Shown: in pieces, positions 60,198 through 63,836 of the stretch
How positions within the stretch are numbered: the first letter of the stretch is position 1
Layout: each line of letters starts with the position of its first letter
DNA from: an uncultured Alistipes sp.
GTDB lineage: Bacteria > Bacteroidota > Bacteroidia > Bacteroidales > Rikenellaceae
Assembly (NCBI GenBank): GCA_904502005.1
Contig: CAJGDC010000003.1
Span: 1 to 63,836, forward strand
Direction of reading: 5' to 3'
Length of the DNA: 63,836 nucleotides
Position numbers and translations under genes: made by a program
The notes under the pieces: model-generated
The model's database searches: none
Seen by the model: the letters and a program-made list of their open reading frames with translations, nothing else
What the model was told of the DNA's origin: nothing

Positions 60198-61541
60198 TTA
60201 CTCGAGGCCCTTAAGCTTCTTATACTCCGCATTATACTTAGTGTACTTATCCATTACACCTGGCTCCTCACGGAGAAGGAAGCATACCTCCTTAAGAATC
60301 TGAGCGCAGTCTACATTCTGAGGATTGAGCTCGTGTGCCTTCTCAAGGTAAGGGATTGACTCCATATATACAGCACGAACCTTCTTACGCTCTGCCATAT
60401 ACTCCTCCTGGCTTGTGAATGAGTCGAGCTTCTGGTTGAACTGGCGGTTCTCGTGCTCAGCCTTCTCAACATAGAAGTAGCCAATGTAGAAGTTTGTATC
60501 GTAGTCATTTGGCTTAAGAGTGTCAATCTTCTTGAAAGAGGTGATACACTCATCAAAGTTCTTAAGTTTGTAGAATACACGGCCACGACCAAACCAGAGG
60601 TCTGGGTTATCTGGAGTCTCAGCGAGGAACTTGTCAATCATAGTTACAAGCTCTGCTGGGTCACCAATACCCTCCTCAGCAGTGTAAAGAGACATAAGAC
60701 CGTCGAGAATCTTGTCGTTCTTTGGGAACTTCTCGATACCCTCAAGAAGGATATTCTTTGCCTTCACAAGGTTCTCCTTATTATCCTCACGCTGACCATA
60801 GTAGCAGTGGAAGAGGTAGTAGTAGAGGTTACCTGTCTCGTCTACATAACCGAGTTCACGTGCCTTGTTAAGGTAGTTCTCACCGTCAACAAAGTACTGC
60901 TTCTTCTCAGCACCGAGGAATGCAGACATCTGACCAGCGAAGAAGTAATACTTAGGATCTACCTGAGTATAGAGCTTATTCTGCTGGAGCTTTGCAGCCT
61001 TAACGAAAGCGTCGATAGCCACCTCATACTTAGGAATAAAGGTGCTAATCTCACCAAGCTGAGAGTAGTAGTTGATAGCAAGGTCAAGAAGCGGCTTAAC
61101 CTTAGCGTCAGACTTAGGATCAAGCTCCTGAGCCTTAGCAATAGCCTCAACGACAACATCAAAAATACCCTCCTTAATCTCACGAGTCTGATCCCATGCA
61201 GCCACACGGTTCTCGCTCATGTATACCTTAACCCAAGGGTAAACCCAAATCTGACGACCCTGCTCGTCGGTTACAGTCTCAGTAGGCTCTCCCATAGTGT
61301 AACGCAAGAATGTTGCGTCAAGAGATGTTGAGAGTGCCTTAGTTGGCTCCATAAGGGCATCAGCGTAGGTCTTTGCACGGTTTACCCATACTGCAGCCTT
61401 AGCGGCCTTCTTTGCGTCCTTAACCTCTGCATCGCTCTTAGCAAGCTTTGAGAGTGTAGACTCCTCATTGATTTTCTGTGCAGTAGCAGTTGGCACCATC
61501 AAAGCCATAGCAGCTGCTACCATCAAGATAATTTTTTTCAT
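60198..61541 (-). CDS. Exported tetratricopeptide-repeat protein
   Basis: A 447-residue protein with a signal peptide (ending PTATAQ) and TPR-like helical repeats, clear around 290-330 (NPDLWFGRGRVFYKLKNFDECITSF) and 150-260. No enzyme motif. It is 17 nt downstream of gyrA and probably shares its transcript, a usual Bacteroidales arrangement. The function is unknown; periplasmic TPR proteins often act as scaffolds. Confidence 0.82.
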   Translation of the reverse strand: MKKIILMVAAAMALMVPTATAQKINEESTLSKLAKSDAEVKDAKKAAKAAVWVNRAKTYADALMEPTKALSTSLDATFLRYTMGEPTETVTDEQGRQIWVYPWVKVYMSENRVAAWDQTREIKEGIFDVVVEAIAKAQELDPKSDAKVKPLLDLAINYYSQLGEISTFIPKYEVAIDAFVKAAKLQQNKLYTQVDPKYYFFAGQMSAFLGAEKKQYFVDGENYLNKARELGYVDETGNLYYYLFHCYYGQREDNKENLVKAKNILLEGIEKFPKNDKILDGLMSLYTAEEGIGDPAELVTMIDKFLAETPDNPDLWFGRGRVFYKLKNFDECITSFKKIDTLKPNDYDTNFYIGYFYVEKAEHENRQFNQKLDSFTSQEEYMAERKKVRAVYMESIPYLEKAHELNPQNVDCAQILKEVCFLLREEPGVMDKYTKYNAEYKKLKGLE

Positions 61542-61558
61542 AATATTAAAATTTGGTT

Positions 61559-63836
61559 TTAATTATTTGTTTCGTTTTCAGTTACTGTCTCAACAGTCTC
61601 CACAGAGACTACATTCTGAGCATCTACGGCCTCAACAGTCTCCTCCTCTTCACTCTTTGGCACTGCCATAACAGAGGCGATAACATCACCCTCACGAAGG
61701 TTGATAATCTTCACACCCTGGGTAGCACGACCAGCCACGCGAATCTGCTCAACAGCAGTACGGATAGTAAGACCTGAGCGATTGATAATCATAAGGTCAT
61801 TCTGGTCTGTAACAGCCTGGATAGAGATTAGCTTACCGGTCTTCTCAGTGATATTGATAGTCTTAACACCCTTACCACCGCGGTTGGTAATGCGATACTC
61901 ATCAAGGTCTGTACGCTTACCAAAGCCATTCTCAGAGAGCACAAGCACATCCTGATTTGAATCCGGCTCGATGCAAATCATACCGATAGCCTCATTACCC
62001 TCCTCAAGGGCGATACCACGCACGCCCATACTTGTACGACCCACAGGGCGAACAATCTCCTCATTGAAGCGGATAGCCTTACCCTCACGTGAAGCAATCA
62101 TCACCTCTGCGCGACCGCTTGTAAGCTTAGCGTCAATAAGTTGGTCACCCTCACGGATAACAATTGCATTGACACCATTTGCACGTGGGCGAGAGTATGC
62201 CTCCAGCTTGGTCTTCTTGATTGTTCCGTCCTTAGTACACATGATGATGTAGTTGTTCTCAACATAGTCAGTATCACTCAGGCGCTTGCAGTTGATATAT
62301 GCGCGAACCTTATCATCCGGCTCAATCTGGATAACGTTTTGTATAGCTCTACCCTTAGAAGAACGAGTACCCTCAGGAATTTCGTATACCTTTAGCCAGT
62401 AACAACGACCCTTCTCTGTGAAGAACATCATTGTATTATGCATAGAGGCTACATAGATATGCTCGATAAAGTCCTCATCACGAGTTGCGCTACCCTTAGC
62501 ACCTACGCCACCACGATTCTGTGTGCGGTACTCAGAGAGTGAAGTTCGCTTGATATATCCGAGGTGAGAGATAGTGATAACCATATCCTCATCAGCGTAG
62601 AAGTCCTCTGGATTGAACTCCTCAGAAGAGTATACAATCTCCGAACGACGCTCATCAGCATAATTCTCACGCACCTCAATAAGCTCCTCCTTAACAATCT
62701 GAAGCTGACGCTCTGTGCTACCAAGAATCTCTGTATACTCAGCAATATTTGCCTCCAGCATATCACGCTCAGCAGTAAGTTTACCATGCTCAAGACCTGT
62801 AAGAGCACCCAGACGCATTGCAACGATAGCGGCAGCCTGAAGCTCAGAGAGGTTGAAGCGCTCCATAAGAGCCTGACGAGCATCCTCAGGGGTACGCTGT
62901 GCACGGATTGTATGAACAACCTCGTCAATATTATCCTGTGCGATAAGCAGACCCTGAACAATGTGGAGTCTATCCTGCGCAACCTTAAGGTCGTGCTGTG
63001 TACGGCGAACAACCACCTCATGACGATGATCTACGAAGTGTGCAATAAGCTGCTTAAGGTTAAGAAGCTCTGGGCGACCATTTACAAGGGCGATATTATT
63101 CACCGCAAATGATGACTGAAGAGCTGTATGCTTGAAGAGCATATTGACAACAACGTTTGCCACAGCATCCTGCTTAAGCTGAACAACAAGGCGGATACCA
63201 TCGCGGTCAGAAGACTCATCGTTCACATCAGAGATACCCTCAATACGTCCATCCTTAATCAGCTTGCCAATAGTATCGCAAAGTTCATCTTTACGTACCA
63301 TATAAGGCATCTCGGTAAAGACAATCTGCTGACGATTATTCTTAGTGGTCTCAATCTCGTACTTAGCACGGATAATCACGCGACCACGACCTGTAAGTAG
63401 CGCCTCCTTAATACCTGCATAACCGTAGAGGATACCACCTGTAGGGAAGTCTGGACCCTTAACAAAGTGGAGAAGCTCCTCACACTCACACTCAGGATTA
63501 TCGATATATGCACAACAAGCATCTACAACCTCACCAAGGTTGTGCGGAGCCATATTTGTTGCCATACCTACCGCAATACCACTTGCGCCATTTACAAGCA
63601 GAAGCGGAATTCTTGTAGGCAATACTGTAGGCTCGAGCTCCTCACCGTCAAAGTTTGGAGTCCAGTCGATAGTCTGCTTGTCAATGTCTGCCATAACCTC
63701 GGCTGAAATCTTCTGCAGGCGAGCCTCTGTGTAACGCATAGCCGCAGGAGAGTCACCATCCATAGAACAGAAGTTACCCTGACCATCCACAAGTGGATAA
63801 CGCATAGCCCAATCCTGAGCCATACGACACATAGCA
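61559..63836 (-). CDS. gyrA: DNA gyrase subunit A (partial)
   Basis: The C-terminal 758 residues are present; the start lies beyond the right edge. The active-site tyrosine is in AAMRYTEARL near the window edge, and the DGEELEPTVLPTRIPLLLVNGASGIAVGMATNMAPHN-type core is typical; six C-terminal beta-pinwheel repeats occupy about the last 300 residues (for example NRGGKGVKTINI, a GyrA-box-like sequence). The C-terminus is Glu/Thr-rich. GyrA cuts and rejoins DNA to introduce negative supercoils; the quinolone-determining region lies mostly outside the window, so no resistance call is made. Confidence 0.95.
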   Translation of the reverse strand, partial: AMCRMAQDWAMRYPLVDGQGNFCSMDGDSPAAMRYTEARLQKISAEVMADIDKQTIDWTPNFDGEELEPTVLPTRIPLLLVNGASGIAVGMATNMAPHNLGEVVDACCAYIDNPECECEELLHFVKGPDFPTGGILYGYAGIKEALLTGRGRVIIRAKYEIETTKNNRQQIVFTEMPYMVRKDELCDTIGKLIKDGRIEGISDVNDESSDRDGIRLVVQLKQDAVANVVVNMLFKHTALQSSFAVNNIALVNGRPELLNLKQLIAHFVDHRHEVVVRRTQHDLKVAQDRLHIVQGLLIAQDNIDEVVHTIRAQRTPEDARQALMERFNLSELQAAAIVAMRLGALTGLEHGKLTAERDMLEANIAEYTEILGSTERQLQIVKEELIEVRENYADERRSEIVYSSEEFNPEDFYADEDMVITISHLGYIKRTSLSEYRTQNRGGVGAKGSATRDEDFIEHIYVASMHNTMMFFTEKGRCYWLKVYEIPEGTRSSKGRAIQNVIQIEPDDKVRAYINCKRLSDTDYVENNYIIMCTKDGTIKKTKLEAYSRPRANGVNAIVIREGDQLIDAKLTSGRAEVMIASREGKAIRFNEEIVRPVGRTSMGVRGIALEEGNEAIGMICIEPDSNQDVLVLSENGFGKRTDLDEYRITNRGGKGVKTINITEKTGKLISIQAVTDQNDLMIINRSGLTIRTAVEQIRVAGRATQGVKIINLREGDVIASVMAVPKSEEEETVEAVDAQNVVSVETVETVTENETNN

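Noticed and set aside
60453..61331. 292-codon plus-strand frame inside the TPR gene
   Set aside because: Antisense to a secreted TPR protein with strong codon regularity; Leu/Val-rich composition comes from the complement.

Overview
The window looks like chromosomal DNA from an anaerobic gut-type member of Bacteroidota, order Bacteroidales; a Rikenellaceae/Alistipes-like origin is possible but not proven. Evidence: promoters of the TTTG-N19/20-TAnnTTTG type, mostly weak Shine-Dalgarno sequences, a MurF-alanine racemase fusion, Na+-translocating NADH:quinone reductase, DUF6562-like surface lipoproteins, DUF5683, an OstA-like LptA, and long TAn-rich leaders. I saw no rRNA, tRNA, CRISPR, prophage or transposase gene.

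Layout. 1-3490 (minus): nqrA-B-C-D, cut by the left edge. 3616-8068 (plus): TatD-like hydrolase, TcdA, a 2-hydroxyacid dehydrogenase, LysA and a DUF6562-like lipoprotein. 8127-15886 (minus): an envelope/repair operon of amiC-like amidase, mlaD, mutS2, murF-alr and an RsmI-like methylase. 16013-25113 (plus): lptD, grpE, dnaJ, a membrane protein, mutL, rhomboid, an EEP-family protein and YhcH. 25363-28302: a 979-residue adhesin-like lipoprotein behind a structured leader. 28630-30309: an AspT/YidE-type transporter. 30354-41361 (minus): two small unknowns, then CPBP protease, two SurA/PpiC proteins, a large OstA-like protein and the methionine genes metY-metX-hom. 41467-47013 (plus): parA, parB, DUF5683, LysM transglycosylase and mnmE. 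47022-50671: accessory genes (two thioredoxin-fold lipoproteins around a metallopeptidase, then a PLD-like protein). 50807-53476: hydroxyacid dehydrogenase, rhaD and a GDPD lipoprotein. 53530-63836 (minus): HAD phosphatase, a three-lipoprotein operon ending in a WHH-type nuclease, ppa, a TIR protein, a TPR protein and gyrA (cut by the right edge).

Much of the housekeeping content serves the envelope: LPS transport (LptD, OstA-like), outer-membrane protein chaperones (two SurA-like), MCE/Mla lipid transport, and peptidoglycan synthesis and cleavage (MurF-Alr, amidase, transglycosylase).

The most unusual parts are: (1) the operon at 54377-57397, where three overlapping genes encode lipoproteins and the last carries a C-terminal WHH nuclease domain with no visible immunity gene; (2) a TIR protein (58733-59965) joining a TIR domain to a C-terminal DUF1566/C-type-lectin-like domain through ten 8-residue charged repeats; (3) a family of about 130-bp elements with terminal inverted repeats, three copies each abutting the stop codon of an unrelated gene, whose internal hairpin keeps a GTAC core while the outer stem changes on both sides; (4) a structured leader with a G9 tract and terminator-like hairpin before the 979-residue adhesin; (5) a compact potential H-type pseudoknot at 28421-28453. 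All functional statements are read from sequence; no search was run.
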